Below, one piece after another: positions 52,984-63,614 of a DNA stretch of 64,000 bases (positions are counted from its first letter, which is position 1; each line of letters begins with the position of its first letter). The DNA is from Bemisia tabaci (Eukaryota; Arthropoda; Insecta; Hemiptera; Aleyrodidae), in NCBI RefSeq assembly GCF_918797505.1, contig NC_092794.1, forward strand, positions 60,931,167 to 60,995,166. Reading direction: 5' to 3'. A program made the position numbers and the translations under genes. The notes beneath the pieces were generated by a model. That model searched no databases, was not told the DNA's origin, and saw only the letters and a program-made list of their open reading frames with translations.

Positions 52984-53241
52984 TTACTTCATACGAGGTT
53001 TTTTATCATCAGATTTTGCACGGTAGCAATTGTAAGAGGCAATTGCCAACAAATCATTATATTCTGAATGGGTATAGTCGTAAAGGCTCACGAAGTGTAT
53101 AGAGATGTTGCATGTGTTATCTTGATGTTTCGCCTTAATTTTGCGATGTAGGCAAGAAAGCACCCCACGTTCCTCCATAGTGCCGTACTCAGGGTGAATT
53201 ACGTCATGAGCGCATGGATCGAACGAACAAATTTCGACCAT
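52984..53241 (-). CDS. Unrecognised 85-codon ORF (candidate)
   Basis: ATG to TAA on the minus strand with balanced amino-acid use: VEICSFDPCAHDVIHPEYG, then HRKIKAKHQDNTCNIS, then DYTHSEYNDLLAIASYNC, and a basic C-terminus. Six Cys residues but no signal peptide. A TATAAAG lies about 25 bases before the ATG, too close for a normal leader. No family was recognised. Confidence 0.28.
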   Translation of the reverse strand: MVEICSFDPCAHDVIHPEYGTMEERGVLSCLHRKIKAKHQDNTCNISIHFVSLYDYTHSEYNDLLAIASYNCYRAKSDDKKPRMK

Positions 53242-53559
53242 TCTTGTTTTACTCTTTACACTTTATAAGCTCTCAACATATTTGATCCTCACTCCATTTC
53301 AGTGGTTCAGGGATTTCTCAAATTTTAAAATGGAATTGAATTGCCCACTTCTAAACTATTCCAAGAAAACGTTACTCTTCCTCAGCGTATGTAAGAAAAA
53401 ACGCCAATAATGTAAATTTCACGGATGTCTCTACGATTATCATATTATTTTAAAGAAAAGTCGATTGATTGAACATGCGACCATAGAATTGTTGCTTTAT
53501 TACTACCGCAAGCATGTAAGACCTTACATCCTTAAATTAAGGCGCCTTTAGATAGAATT

Positions 53560-53930
53560 ATGGTCGGTGACTTGATTGCTCTGAGAAAGTCGAGGCGTAA
53601 TAAAAAAAACTTAAATCTTCGGTCTTTTGTAAATAATAACACAGAAACAGTGGTGTGGAATTCCACGGATGTGTCCAGCCTTAATTTCTTCTTTTGCACG
53701 CCGTGTAATATTTGTTCCTTGCTAAAGGTTAAGCGAGAATGAGATTTCAATTTTTTAGAAGATATCGCCCACCTGTCAGCAGTAATGTATTCACGTATAA
53801 ATACATTGTTCCAAAAGCAATCTTGAATGCTAGTCGGGCAAGAAAAGCGCAACTTTTCCGCAGAGTTGTGAAGTTGGTCGAAAGAGATCTCTTCCTCAAC
53901 ACACGTCAGAATTCAACGAAGGAAGAATGA
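53560..53930 (+). other. Two abutting short ORFs (weak candidates)
   Basis: The frame at 53560-53742 (60 codons) ends at a TGA that overlaps the ATG of the frame at 53739-53930 (63 codons, Arg-rich, FRRYRPP and SRARKAQLFRR). In an animal genome this arrangement is more likely chance or a frameshifted remnant than two genes. No homology was recognised. Confidence 0.15.
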
Positions 53931-54680
53931 ATTATCCGCTCTTTCGGCAATGTCAGCCTGTGCATGCCCTCAATATGTAACATCTACGGGAGCGCCATAA
54001 ATTTTTCGGTTCCTCAGGGGAAGCCGGAAGTAAAGAATCGTGTACAAGCAAAGGTAAAAGGCGCCCTCCCTGCTCAATGAATTTTCTCAGATGTGTTTCC
54101 TGCTTTCCACTATTTTCTGTTTTGCTTTTTTGGACAAAACCTCTGTAAATTAAGAATATCACCCTTCAAAAAGCATGAGTGTCTTAGGACACAATAATGA
54201 TTTTACTGGTTCAGTTGGATGTCCCCCATAAGTTTAATGGAAGAAGCGAAAATCACCTAGGTGAAGATGTTTAGGCTGATTTGAGCCGATGTCTTTGAGA
54301 TGTCGAAAGCTCTTCAAAATCATTTTTGAACATACCACTCTACTGGATAGCATAGCAGTGTACCTGCACAGAGAAAAAAAAAACTTTAGTTACACAAACT
54401 GAACTCCGGTTCATATTGAACGATGTATAGCTTTTAGTCCAGGTAATCGACATTTTTGGTCGCGGGCCCGGTGGATTGATGGTTGAATCGTTATCGAATA
54501 ATCCTCTTCGATAAATCCCTATCTTTGCAATATTTTTTATCAATCAAAGTCATTTGATGCTGATTTAAAAATCGAGTTGCAAATAAACAAAGTTTTTGTT
54601 AGTCACACTTAAGCTCGTATTATTTATTGAAGATCTCGGTTGTCTTCACCGCAGTTCAGCGGCTCGAATGCCGAATTGGA
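53931..54680. other. No feature recognised
   Basis: An A run after CACAGAGAAAAAA at about 54367-54381 resembles a MITE terminus, but no partner end was found. Confidence 0.3.
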
Positions 54681-54796
54681 CTTATTTCTGCCAAACGGAA
54701 CCATGTGCATTAAGAAATGAGCCCTGTTATGCATGTATTCTTGTGGGTCTCAGGGCTCATGTCTTAATGCACATAGTTCCGTTTGGTAGATATACG
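54681..54796. mobile_element. 116-bp hairpin MITE, copy 3
   Basis: CTTATTTCTGCCAAACGGAA to the inverted TTCCGTTTGGTAGATATACG, with GAGCCCTGTTATGCATGTAT in the centre. The inner stem ATGTGCATTAAGA pairs with TCTTAATGCACAT almost perfectly. Confidence 0.9.
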
Positions 54797-55196
54797 TTCA
54801 TTTGATATCGATTGACGTTGATCGATGAAAAGCATTGTAAAGATAAAGATTAATCGATTAGGATCATTCGATGACGACTCAACAATCGACCCGCTAAATT
54901 GAAGTTTGGTTCCTATATGCTGAAAAAAAAGTTTAGCTCAAGCAAAATGATTCTTGAATATGTCACTAAGAGTTTCTATTATCTTGATTGAAACTAAATT
55001 CCTCTAGGAAAATGAAAGGAATGATTGAGGTAAGCAGAAAAAATTGCTTAAATTAAGCAACATTATTCGTGATTCAAGAAATAATGTTTATTGGCGGCAA
55101 GTTTAGAATTTTTTTTCAAGTTAGACGAAAGAGGATAAAAAACTGCGGTCTCCTGATCCGACAACATCAATTTTTATGTTTCGCGCTAGAAACAAG

Positions 55197-55685
55197 TTCT
55201 CTTGGATCCAGAGTCTAGACTCTTAAAAAAATTGACAAGAAAAACTACTTTCGATTCAATCGGATTTTTGTTTTAATCAAAAAAATATTCGCTCACGTTG
55301 AATGACTTGGCTCTCGATTCAAGTAAAAACCCAATGGATCGTATTCGATAGTGGTTCGATGTATCGTTCGGTTCTAAACAATAGAACATAATCTAAAGCA
55401 AAAATTTTAGGTTGTAACTTGGAAAAGCTGAAAATGAGAAAATTCCTAACAATTTCACTTACATTGCCTTATTGTACTCTAAAGAATCAAAATTTTATCA
55501 CAATTAACCTGTTTCCTCAGATTACTTGATTGACTTTTGAAGTTGTGTTTACATGTTGAACCAATCGATATCGATACAATCTCACCTGTTCGATGTATAG
55601 AATACGATCCATTAAACCGAGAATATTTTTTCTTGTCAATTTTTTTTAGATTCTAGACTCTAAATCCAAGAGACTTTTTTTCCAA
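55197..55685. mobile_element. MITE of the 7.97-kb family, split by another element
   Basis: Outer ends CTCTTGGATCCAGAGTCTAG and inverted CTCTTGGATTTAGAGTCTAG, followed by TTGACAAGAAAAA on both sides, match the arms at 7966-8191. The interior is interrupted by the element at 55333-55613. Confidence 0.75.
55333..55613. mobile_element. Inner element with AATGGATCGTATTC ends
   Basis: AATGGATCGTATTCGATAG at the left and the perfectly inverted GAATACGATCCATT at the right, then looser CGATGTAT pairing. About 281 bp, single copy here. Confidence 0.65.
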
Positions 55686-55839
55686 TGCATATGAAGTAAA
55701 CTTTTTTTCCCAGTGTACTTATCCTCGCACTTCCTCGCCGAGGGGCACGAAAGGAGACCAGATAGTGGACGCAAAGAATACATAAACGGGGCATAAATAA
55801 GTGTTGAGCGTTTATTATGACGTTAAAATATTTACTGAG

Positions 55840-56060
55840 CGCATGAAATCCGTGTGACCCGCTTAACGCCTCCCTCCTTGGCGCTGCTCCCGGGATTAAC
55901 TCCTCCTTTGAGGAGCGGGCTCTCAGCGTGAGGCGCCTCGCCGCAACTTCCCGCCAAACGCCGCCGCCGCCACCGCCGAGCAGGAGAAATAAAATTAAAA
56001 AGCTCATCAATGTTCGTCGAAGCTTATTACCCGGCAAAAGGAGCCCCTCGTGCTTCCCCC
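55840..56060. other. GC-rich patch with a CCG-type microsatellite
   Basis: GCCGCCGCCGCCACCGCCGA at about 55960-55979 within CpG-containing sequence. It gives long frames on both strands because of composition. It could belong to a promoter or leader, but no TATA, donor or recognised protein supports that. Confidence 0.3.
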
Positions 56061-56129
56061 GAAGAAGTATTACGCCAATATTTTCAAGGCCACTGATGCT
56101 AATGTTGTAAAATTTCACAATAACCTCGC

Positions 56130-56990
56130 CAATGACGCTGCTCTAGCAGGAGTTTTGAAATAACCAACCGATTTGCGAGGAATGGACCGGTGGACAAGAT
56201 ACAGAGTTAAGCATTTTGATATCTGTACTATACTATTTTGATTTCTCCTCTAAGGTGTTAATGGCTAAATTGTTAAAAGCACCAAATAAACGTATCTACC
56301 ACCAACCGTACATGTTTCGTAAAGACGTATAGAACACGATTTGTGCAACAAAAATTCCTGAAATTGACTTCTAACCAAGATATTTAATGTTTTTTAATGA
56401 ACACGAATGAATTAACATAGAACACGATTTTTGCAACGAAAATTACTGAAGTTGACCCCTGACCAAGATAGTTCATGTTTCTTAACATGTAAATTCAAAC
56501 CTCCCGCTCATGATAACACATCGGTCTACGTGCGTCTAAGCACACACTAAATATTACCACGACAGTCTCTGCGATATGAAAAGCTGAGAACCTCAATCGT
56601 GACGCTTTGCCTCCGATAATGCAAGTTGTTAATAGTTTGAGTCCTACGAGGTGAGAAATGAACATTGCTTGATCGAGAAGTCTGCAGAGACCGTTGTAGT
56701 ACACGATTGGAGTCACGTAGGGTATTGCGTTTCTTGTGGCCGGGCAATTCAAATTTCCTGTAACCAATGTAAAATAAAAAATTTGTATTGAGATTTTCAG
56801 CTTAATGCTGAATTTTTAACGCACGTTGGCAAAAAACTCCAACATACTAAAATAAAAACGTTAATATCTTACTTAAGAGATGATTTCAGTAATTTTCAAT
56901 GCAAAAGTCATGTTTTACGTAGAATTTTGGTTAAGAAACATGTATCAGAATGCTTAACTTCGTACCTTTTTTAGTGGTCCATGACGCTAC
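56130..56990. repeat. TAGTGGTCCATTC family, copy with both ends
   Basis: Near the left, ATGGACCGGTGGACAAGATA then GTTAAGCATTTTGATA; near the right, inverted, ATGGACCACTAAAAAAGGTA then GTTAAGCATTCTGATAC. The interior matches 24170-24600. An 80-90-bp segment containing ATAGAACACGATTT and CCAAGATA is duplicated in tandem at about 56325-56480. Confidence 0.65.
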
Positions 56991-57229
56991 TCCCGCGAGA
57001 GTTGGGCATTTTTGAGGTATAGGTAACCAATCGATTTGCGAGAAAAATAATGTACCCATTGGATTTCAGCGGTGTGTGCATGGGGCGAGGGAAGCGGTCG
57101 CTCCCCAAAATTTTCGAGGAATTTTTTTTTTAAAAAGGTGATTTGGGCCGAGTTTAGCAGAAAAGCTCAAAGTTGCTCCTACTAAGGACTTCTATCATGC
57201 GATTATAAATATCAATCGGCCGATTCTCC

Positions 57230-57410
57230 TTCATGATATGAGAATGATACCAGTATGCTATCAGTTTGATGTTAGTGTATCAATATGACTTCATGCTGGT
57301 CTTTCCCGCCAGTATGTAATCATAATGTTATCAATATAAACCAGCGTGATATCATGTTGATTCTTCCTATAACATCATGTTATCATACTAATGGCATGTT
57401 GATCGCCTTC
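57230..57410 (+). repeat. Degenerate ATCATGTTATCA-type repeats
   Basis: Recurrent ATGATATGAG, AGTATGCTATCAGT, ATCATAATGTTATC and ACATCATGTTATCATACT motifs in about 180 bp. No fixed period. Confidence 0.5.
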
Positions 57411-57599
57411 CCTAGGGGCATATTTAAAATATGACTGTATAAAGAGGAAGATTTGGAGAAAAATTCTTTATGTTCTTAGAAACGTTATCAGCACACGTGT
57501 ATTTTCTAAAATGAACCTAAAATATTTGTTCCTCGTTGCAAAATGCAGTCCAACTGTTGCTGATAGTGCTCTCTATATCGCGTGCAGAGCCGTGACGAA

Positions 57600-57930
57600 G
57601 GCTAGATGAAAGGCACGCTAAGCCAGAGTGCCAAACCCACTTTCAGCGCGTTTAGAAGGGTTATTGTTGCGCGTAGAAGATTAGGCAGAGGTAGGAGTCG
57701 AGCGTAAAGTGGGAGATAGAACGGACAGTTGTATTTGCAATAAAATGAGGGCTACGAAACGCTTAGCCTGATGCTCCGTCATTGAATTGGGTCCAACTTG
57801 ACACTTGGGAAATAAAAGATGTGGCCGCCGCAGTAGCGTACTCTCTTGAAGGGCTGGCGAACCTCGACGCGACGTGAACGGACGTCTCACGTTCGTGGCA
57901 GCGCTGCCATTTTGCACGTTATTTCTTACT
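57600..57930. other. GC-richer patch, no recognised gene
   Basis: CpG-containing and apparently single-copy. A minus-strand open frame at 57681-57917 begins with GTG, not ATG, and is unrecognised. Confidence 0.25.
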
Positions 57931-58055
57931 TTCCCATTTAAACTAACCTCAAAATCGCTGTCTTAAAGTTCATTGGAGGACTGGCAACGTTGGACCAGCA
58001 ATGAGGAGTTTGTCCAAATGATTTGTGGAACGCCGCCCTCAAGACCTCTCACATT

Positions 58056-58208
58056 ATGGGCGCGATGGGTCTCGTCCTATGGCAACTTTGCGTGATTGTC
58101 AAGTCGCCAAATTCGTGGGAAATCGAAATGTCTCTGCTTGAGAGCGGGATTGAGGCAAATGCCCTGTCCGCAATAGTAACGGTTGCCCAATGCTTGAACC
58201 AAATACAT
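58056..58208 (+). CDS. Coding-looking ORF broken by a MITE (candidate)
   Basis: The ATG frame reads about 51 codons (MGAMGLVLWQLCVIVKSPNS, then IEMSLLESGIEANALSAIVT) up to 58208, where a CATATCGACGGTG MITE begins; the frame continues into the MITE only by chance. The patch is less AT-rich than its flanks. Unrecognised. Confidence 0.18.
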
Positions 58209-58471
58209 CATATCGACGGTGAAACTACAAAAACACGTATCTCGGTTTGCGACGTCGCAGACTTCCTGTCATACTTTATTTTTTAAATGAAAAACTACTT
58301 AGCGTATAGTCTTGAAAATTTCTGTGATTTTTCCTCTTTGTGCGGAGAAAATTCTGTGAAAATTTCAAGGAATGATATTGATTCGGTCGACTTCAAAAAA
58401 ATAAAATGCGAGCGTAGATTTTTAAACACCGCAAACGAGATACGTGGTTTGGTAGTTTCACCATCGATATG
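58209..58471. mobile_element. MITE, CATATCGACGGTG family, best copy
   Basis: CATATCGACGGTGAAACTAC at the left and the inverted right end CATATCGATGGTGAAACTAC differ at one base in 20. The arms extend about 45 bp through ACGTATCTCG.TTTGCG. About 263 bp. Confidence 0.9.
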
Positions 58472-58899
58472 TAAAATCCCAAGTCTGGTGAGAAAAGGCC
58501 ATAAAATAGTTTTTCAAAAATATATCGAAATGCACCAGTGGGCTTGATGATTAATTTGTAATTTTTGCACTTTTAAAAAGAAAAGAACTCAGAACTCAGT
58601 TCTCAGGAATTTTTCAAAATTGTTTCCAAAGTTGCATATTTTGAGTTACTCTCAAAGCGTGCCGAGATAGATAAGCCGCCATATCAAAGTTTTACGACGT
58701 AATTTTAATAGATCTGAAGTAAGACAATGTGCATTAAATTTTAGTAACTTAAAGTCAATTTAACTAAAATGAAATGGAAATTCAATAAAGTGAAAATCTT
58801 TATACTTATACGAACCAATAGGCTGAGAACATTCCTCCCATTGCAGTCATCTCTCCAATAGCGCAATCCATACGCAGAGATCCGCAGTTCGCATAGCGA
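58472..58899. other. No feature recognised
   Basis: AT-rich, nothing supported. Confidence 0.35.
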
Positions 58900-59150
58900 T
58901 GCATTGACACCTGGTGAACGGACCGCAGAAAGGGCTCGCGTTGACGACGGCGCAGAGATACAACTATTCGTGCTTGATGGATGTCCGTGTTGCGTCTGCG
59001 AAATTGAAGGCGCGAGGCTTGAACTGGCAATGCTCCGCTCTGTGCTGGCAATGAGATGCCACTCAGATTCGGGAGAAACGTTAAAAAACGATGCCCAAAT
59101 ACGTCTCTTTTATCTTCGGTTGTGCGTTGACACTCAATTTTTCTCTCAAC
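58900..59150 (+). repeat. Dispersed repeat shared with 13.0 kb (uninterrupted copy)
   Basis: ATACAACTATTCGTGCTTGA, CTGGCAATGAGATGCCAC, CAGATTCGGGAGAAACGTTA and TCTTCGGTTGTGCGTTGACA match the 12961-13255 copy in order. Confidence 0.55.
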
Positions 59151-59542
59151 CGATGATATTAGAATCTTTTAGGTGACTTTAATCTCTACGAATATCAGGA
59201 AATTTAAACCTTCTGCTTACGAATAATCTGAAGCAATGCGCGTTGAGTCGGCAATCAGAAATTAATGTGTAGTATTTGAAAAATAATCGATTATCGATTC
59301 TGGAACTTTTCAGGTTTAATTCAACACTTGAAGGAAATTATTCTATCGTAAAAACACAGGAATTAGTTTGGTTACCAATTTGGTACAACTTACAAGTACA
59401 CTCTGCGTATTTCGGCAAGTAAGAAGGTTTGAATTTACGAACACAGAAATTGTTAATTTCTCATTTATAAGTTGAACTTTGAAGGTTTTGATGAATTAAC
59501 CGTGTTCCGAGGAAAAAATTGATGATGAAACTCATTTGGACT

Positions 59543-59668
59543 GCATTTTGCAATAATGCACTACAATTTCTGGCTCATGGATAAAATACCTATCTGCATA
59601 TGGGAACTAATGGCACATAAGCTGTTCCTAAAATGAGCCAGAAATTTTAGTTCCTAATTGCAAAATGT
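59543..59668. mobile_element. Short MITE, ACATTTTGCAATAAGGAAC family, copy 2
   Basis: GCATTTTGCAATAATGCACT and inverted ACATTTTGCAATTAGGAACT, then TTTCTGGCTCAT on both arms. About 126 bp. Confidence 0.8.
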
Positions 59669-60295
59669 GGTCAATTTATGATTCGCGGCGCATAACTTCA
59701 AACCATGCCTAGTGGCTCATTTTTGGGGGTAATGTTTGGGATCTACACTGATGATCGGTCACGTCGGAATGATACCAAAAACGTCTGACGACCATCATTA
59801 TTCTCGCGTAAGAACTGTCCGTGTTGCATATTCTTAAAAGTGAGAGTGTTTTTTACGTACAGCCCACCGAAATTACTTGAGATACCCATGGATTGGACCA
59901 AGAAAAAGGTAGGCTAAAGGAGACCTGGCACGATTTAAGGGTGGACAACAGGGATGTTGAAAAGAGTCGCGTTGAAACGAGATGATCTCAGGATGCTAAG
60001 AGAGGGAAGGGAGTGGAGACTCCTGGAAAGGGGAATAATCGGATCAACATTTTTTTGACTGAGCCTATCGGTACTTTATACCGGTGAGATACCGTCGAAA
60101 GTTTGAGCTCTCGTCTCTCAGTGCTGCCAATTTTGGTTTGGAATTTATTGCTTTCCGTTCGTTTTTCGTTTTTCCAGAGCTAGTGACAGGTCTGTCACAA
60201 GGGGTACAAAAAGCACGTGTTCGCGTGGAGCGCCAACCGTATGAAGGCGCCAGAATTTTCTTTTCTTTAATGTAGTTCTCAGAAATTTTTATGTT
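59669..60295. other. No feature recognised
   Basis: Nothing supported. The open frames near 60065-60298 lie on both strands and are unsupported. Confidence 0.3.
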
Positions 60296-60549
60296 CATTC
60301 CCTCTCTCCTTCCTCTTTTTCTTCTCTTTCCCTATCTTTTTTCCTCGTCTTCCTTTCCTCCGTTTCTTTATCTTACTTCCTCTCCCTTTGATATTCTTCT
60401 TTTTCCACATTAGTATTCTCCTTCCTCTCCTTTTTCTTCCTGCCTTTCCTCCTGTCTTTCCTCTTTTACTTCTTCTTCTCCCTCTTCGTCTTCTTTTTCT
60501 TCTTCTCCTTTTGCTTCTTCTCATTCTTCCTCTACTTTTTCTCCCCCCT
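60296..60549 (+). repeat. Polypyrimidine tract, about 250 bp
   Basis: Almost entirely C and T, with CTTCTTCTCC, TTCCTCTCC and CTTCCTCTTTT motifs and only a few scattered purines. Apparent Lys/Arg-rich (minus) and Leu-rich (plus) frames are a by-product of composition. Confidence 0.95.
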
Positions 60550-61147
60550 TGTCTGCTTTTGATAACGGACTATTCTAAAAACTTTTATAAAAGCAGGATT
60601 GAGTCGCCTTTGTGGGTCAAACTGGTTTTTCCAACCTTTGACCGAAAAAGAACAGCCATGCGTTAATCCTGATATCGGGGATAAAATGAATATAGTTATA
60701 TATAGTTTTTTAGGCATCGAAACCTTTTCGTTTTTTTATTTCGGCGGTTTCTTACAAAAATAATAAATTGATTCGATTGACAAAATGGCTTCAAAACTGC
60801 GATCAGCTTTGATTTGCTCTTCAATAACGGCTTTAATCATGACAAAAAATTAGGTAACATTTTATATAGATATAGACTGATTCTGAATATAGCCGTCCAA
60901 ATTAACGTGTCAAATCGCGCTTTCGCACGGCTATCGTTGATGCGCGCTTATGTTGAAGGCACACTCTAGTTGACTTTCCGGAGCATACGTATGTATATGC
61001 GGTCATACAGATCATCGATACGGCATCAAGCGCCTTCAAAAAGTTGAGTAGGCCGCCCCACCTCCGCGGAGTCAAAATAGTTGCATGCCCGAAGCGAGAA
61101 CGAGAGGCGTATGATTTCCCTCGGCCAGCACGCCGGATGGAAGTATA
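60550..61147. other. No feature recognised
   Basis: A CpG-containing single-copy-looking stretch at 60890-61147 has no recognised motif. Confidence 0.3.
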
Positions 61148-61333
61148 GTGCCGACATCTAAAACAACCGTGCCTTTCTCGAACGTCACAGCAGAAGCCTG
61201 GAACTTAGCGGAAATACATTTTACCGCGGTTTTCTTGGCTGCATGTTTTATGAATCCCGTTCTCCTAGAGGATCAACGTGGCCGCGGCAAAGATTCAGTG
61301 CGGAGGTGGAAAATTGGCGGAAAATCACAGTGA
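61148..61333 (+). CDS. Unrecognised open frame without ATG (weak candidate)
   Basis: A frame of about 61 codons opening at GTG and ending TGA in a GC-richer patch: TTVPFSNVTAEAWNLAEIHF, then EDQRGRGKDSVRRWKIGGKS. It could be part of an exon. No splice sites or homology support it. Confidence 0.15.
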   Translation: MPTSKTTVPFSNVTAEAWNLAEIHFTAVFLAACFMNPVLLEDQRGRGKDSVRRWKIGGKSQ

Positions 61334-61470
61334 CCGAGAATCAGGAGAGCAGGTCTAAGGGTAAACAATGCTACGTTGCCATGTTGCATGAAATATCTGA
61401 GATTAGGCAATGCTGATGTTGCCAAACTTTGCATGAGATGTAAGTATTCCTGCCATGCTGAAGACTATCA

Positions 61471-61580
61471 CTGCTATGTTATGAAAAAACGCTGTAAGAA
61501 TATTTGCACGCTGCCAAGTTTCCCCCTAAAGCATATATTTTTTAGTGAAGTTAAGGATATTCTTCTGTAATGTTTTCAGG
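61471..61580 (+). mobile_element. Left-half fragment of CTGCCGTGC-family MITE
   Basis: CTGCTATGTTATGAAAAAAC, GCTGTAAGAATATTTGCACG and CTGCCAAGTTTCC follow the family's left arm with heavy divergence. Confidence 0.5.
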
Positions 61581-61719
61581 ATCGAGTTGTTACAAAATTT
61601 TATGCGGTTCGACGCATCAGCATCTTGTCTGGAAGCAAGCACGAAGGAGGGGTGTCGATAAGGGCTGTTTTCAGGTCCACTCTGAATTTCCTCAGCTCTA
61701 CAATTTTTAGCTCATAATT

Positions 61720-61938
61720 GTGTTTTACAGGATGCGTCATGATTTGGTCATTTCCAATCTCTTCTTGGGTCTAATACTGGCCCAAACACACGTCTGGAGG
61801 TCGATTTTAGCGGAAAATGCGACATTTTCGGCATTTGATCACAAACCTGCATTGATAGTTGAAATCGGCCTCGAGACTTACGTTTAAGCCAGTATTAGAC
61901 CCGAAAATGACCAAATCATGATGCATTCTGTAAAATAC
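61720..61938. mobile_element. Inverted-repeat element with GTRTTTTACAG ends
   Basis: GTGTTTTACAGGATGCGTCA and inverted GTATTTTACAGAATGCATCA, then TGATTTGGTCATTT and GGGTCTAATACTGG in both arms, the left arm having about a dozen extra bases. About 219 bp, single copy. Confidence 0.85.
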
Positions 61939-62040
61939 AGACGTCCAATGAATAAAATACTTGTAGGGTTGAGGAAATTCAACTAGGAAGGGCAAAAAAA
62001 ACGGCCTCTATCGATTCCCTCCCTATGAATCAGTTCACCG

Positions 62041-62074
62041 AACCTAAACCTAACCTAAACCTAACCTAACCCAA
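62041..62074 (+). repeat. Degenerate CCTAA run
   Basis: CCTAAACCTAACCTAAACCT and neighbours; a short impure telomere-like microsatellite. Confidence 0.7.
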
Positions 62075-62223
62075 CATTACATCATAATGTTTATGGTACT
62101 AACATTAGCTGTTTATGATGGATAAAATTTAATTATATTTTATTTTACATTTGAAATATCTATAATCAACATTGTATGCCCTTCCAGTTAGATTTAGATC
62201 TTTCCCAACTTGCTGAGTTCACC

Positions 62224-62535
62224 TAGAGTCCCTTTATACTGAAAATCAAGACAATGCAAATCCATTTCTGATTGGTTAACCGGATTTTAGGCCTTCACAG
62301 TGTCACAAACGGGAATCAAGATTACATTTTCACCAATTGCAAAGATTATAATCTGGAATGGACCGAAGAATTTCGGGTTCGACAAGGAACAAACGGAATG
62401 AGAGAAGGAACGGAGAAAGGAATTTGAGAATGGCCGATCAAAGATTACAAAAAACGTTCAATTTCTGTAATCTTTATTCCCGTTTGTGACTCCATGAGGG
62501 GGTGTTGTCTTGACTCTCAGTATAAAGGGACTCTG
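62224..62535. mobile_element. 312-bp MITE, CAGAGTCCC family, opposite orientation
   Basis: Its reverse complement matches 51332-51644 nearly end to end, including CCATGAGGGGGTGTTGTC and GGAACAAACGGAATGAGAGA. A 12-bp direct repeat, GCTGAGTTCACC, flanks it at 62212-62223 and 62536-62547, longer than the 8-bp duplication of the other copy. Confidence 0.85.
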
Positions 62536-62740
62536 GCTGAGTTCACCGAGGGTTGTTGAAATACAATGTGAGAGCGGAGAACGGGAGAGGATAGTGGTGG
62601 GATAAAATGAGCATCGATTGCGGCGTAAGGTAAAACAAATCCTGCTCCGCGATCCGATGCTTCGGTTCCGGACACTTATGACGAATCACCCACGATTGAA
62701 GGCTCATTTGGCCCCGCATGCTTTTCTTCGTGGTCTCTCC

Positions 62741-62755
62741 CCCCCCCCCCCCCCG
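62741..62755 (+). repeat. Poly-C run
   Basis: About 15 C in a row, preceded by CTCTC. Confidence 0.9.
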
Positions 62756-62971
62756 GAGACCCATGCCTTGACCCCTGACGTCGCGTCGTCGCTGCCGTGT
62801 GATGTCGTCGCAGTCTTCGCCCCGTTGCCGTCATAGCGAAGAGAGCAGTAAGTGCAAAAATGAAATTTTGAGAAAACGGGCTCAGAAGCTTCTCTATTCT
62901 TCGTCAAATTGCCACTTATCATCCGAAGACTCTTAGAAATCGCTTGGATAATTAGAAATCGACCAATGTTA

Positions 62972-63181
62972 CACCGAAAAAAAGTGAAGTTGTTTTAACA
63001 TTCTGGATATTAAAAGTGTTCGAGAACTTATGGAATGCTGAATTACCGGCCACAGCAGTTACGTTTGCATCTTGGCATTGCTAAAATAACTGCTGTAGGG
63101 GGTAATTCAGCATTTTATAAGTTGTCGCACACTTTTTTTACATCCAGAATGTTAAATCAACTTCACTTTTTTTTTTCGGTG
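62972..63181. mobile_element. TA-flanked MITE, CACCGAAAAAAAGTG ends
   Basis: CACCGAAAAAAAGTGAAGTT and inverted CACCGAAAAAAAAAGTGAAG, followed by TTTAACATTCTGGAT and then GCTGAATTACC, give about 80-bp arms. TA lies on both sides, consistent with a Tc1/mariner-type insertion. Single copy here. Confidence 0.85.
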
Positions 63182-63483
63182 TATTTTGGTTACATAAAAG
63201 GGATATATTATTCATTTTCTTGTTAGGCTAAAGTTACGCAAGACAGCTGTAAGTGCTATCCTCTGCATGCTTTTGTAGTTGAATTTTGGACACACAACAA
63301 ACACATTTTCAGGTTAGAAATCGGCGAAAGAGAGCGGAACTTTCCTTGAAAGCACTGATTTTATTGGCTCTCCAGAGGAATAATGTCACTTACTGCTTTC
63401 TTGCCTGAAACTACATTTCATTTTCTGTGCACTTACGGCTTTCACATATGTCTCGTTTTCATGGAAATGGGATGAATTGGATT

Positions 63484-63614
63484 GCCGTTAGTTAGAGTAT
63501 TACCTACCTCATTTGTCCATTGCAACCACTCGCTTCCACCAACAGGATCCCTCTATATCTCTTTCGTCTTCTTTGTCTATAGCTTTGTATATCAATTTTA
63601 GTAATCGGCCCGCA
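63484..63614 (-). mobile_element. Half copy of the CTGCGGG inverted-repeat element
   Basis: Read on the minus strand, CTGCGGGCCGATTACTAAAA, then GACAAAGAAGACGAAAGAG, then GGATCCTGTTGGTGGAAGCG and the GCAATGGACAAA block match 20797-20925. The second arm is missing. Confidence 0.75.

Noticed and set aside
55660..56118. 152-codon minus-strand frame
   Set aside because: It has a Gly-rich run from the CCG microsatellite and spans the end of a MITE. Composition keeps both strands open; no protein family is seen.
60279..60524. Highly basic 81-codon frame
   Set aside because: Result of the polypyrimidine tract read on its purine strand.
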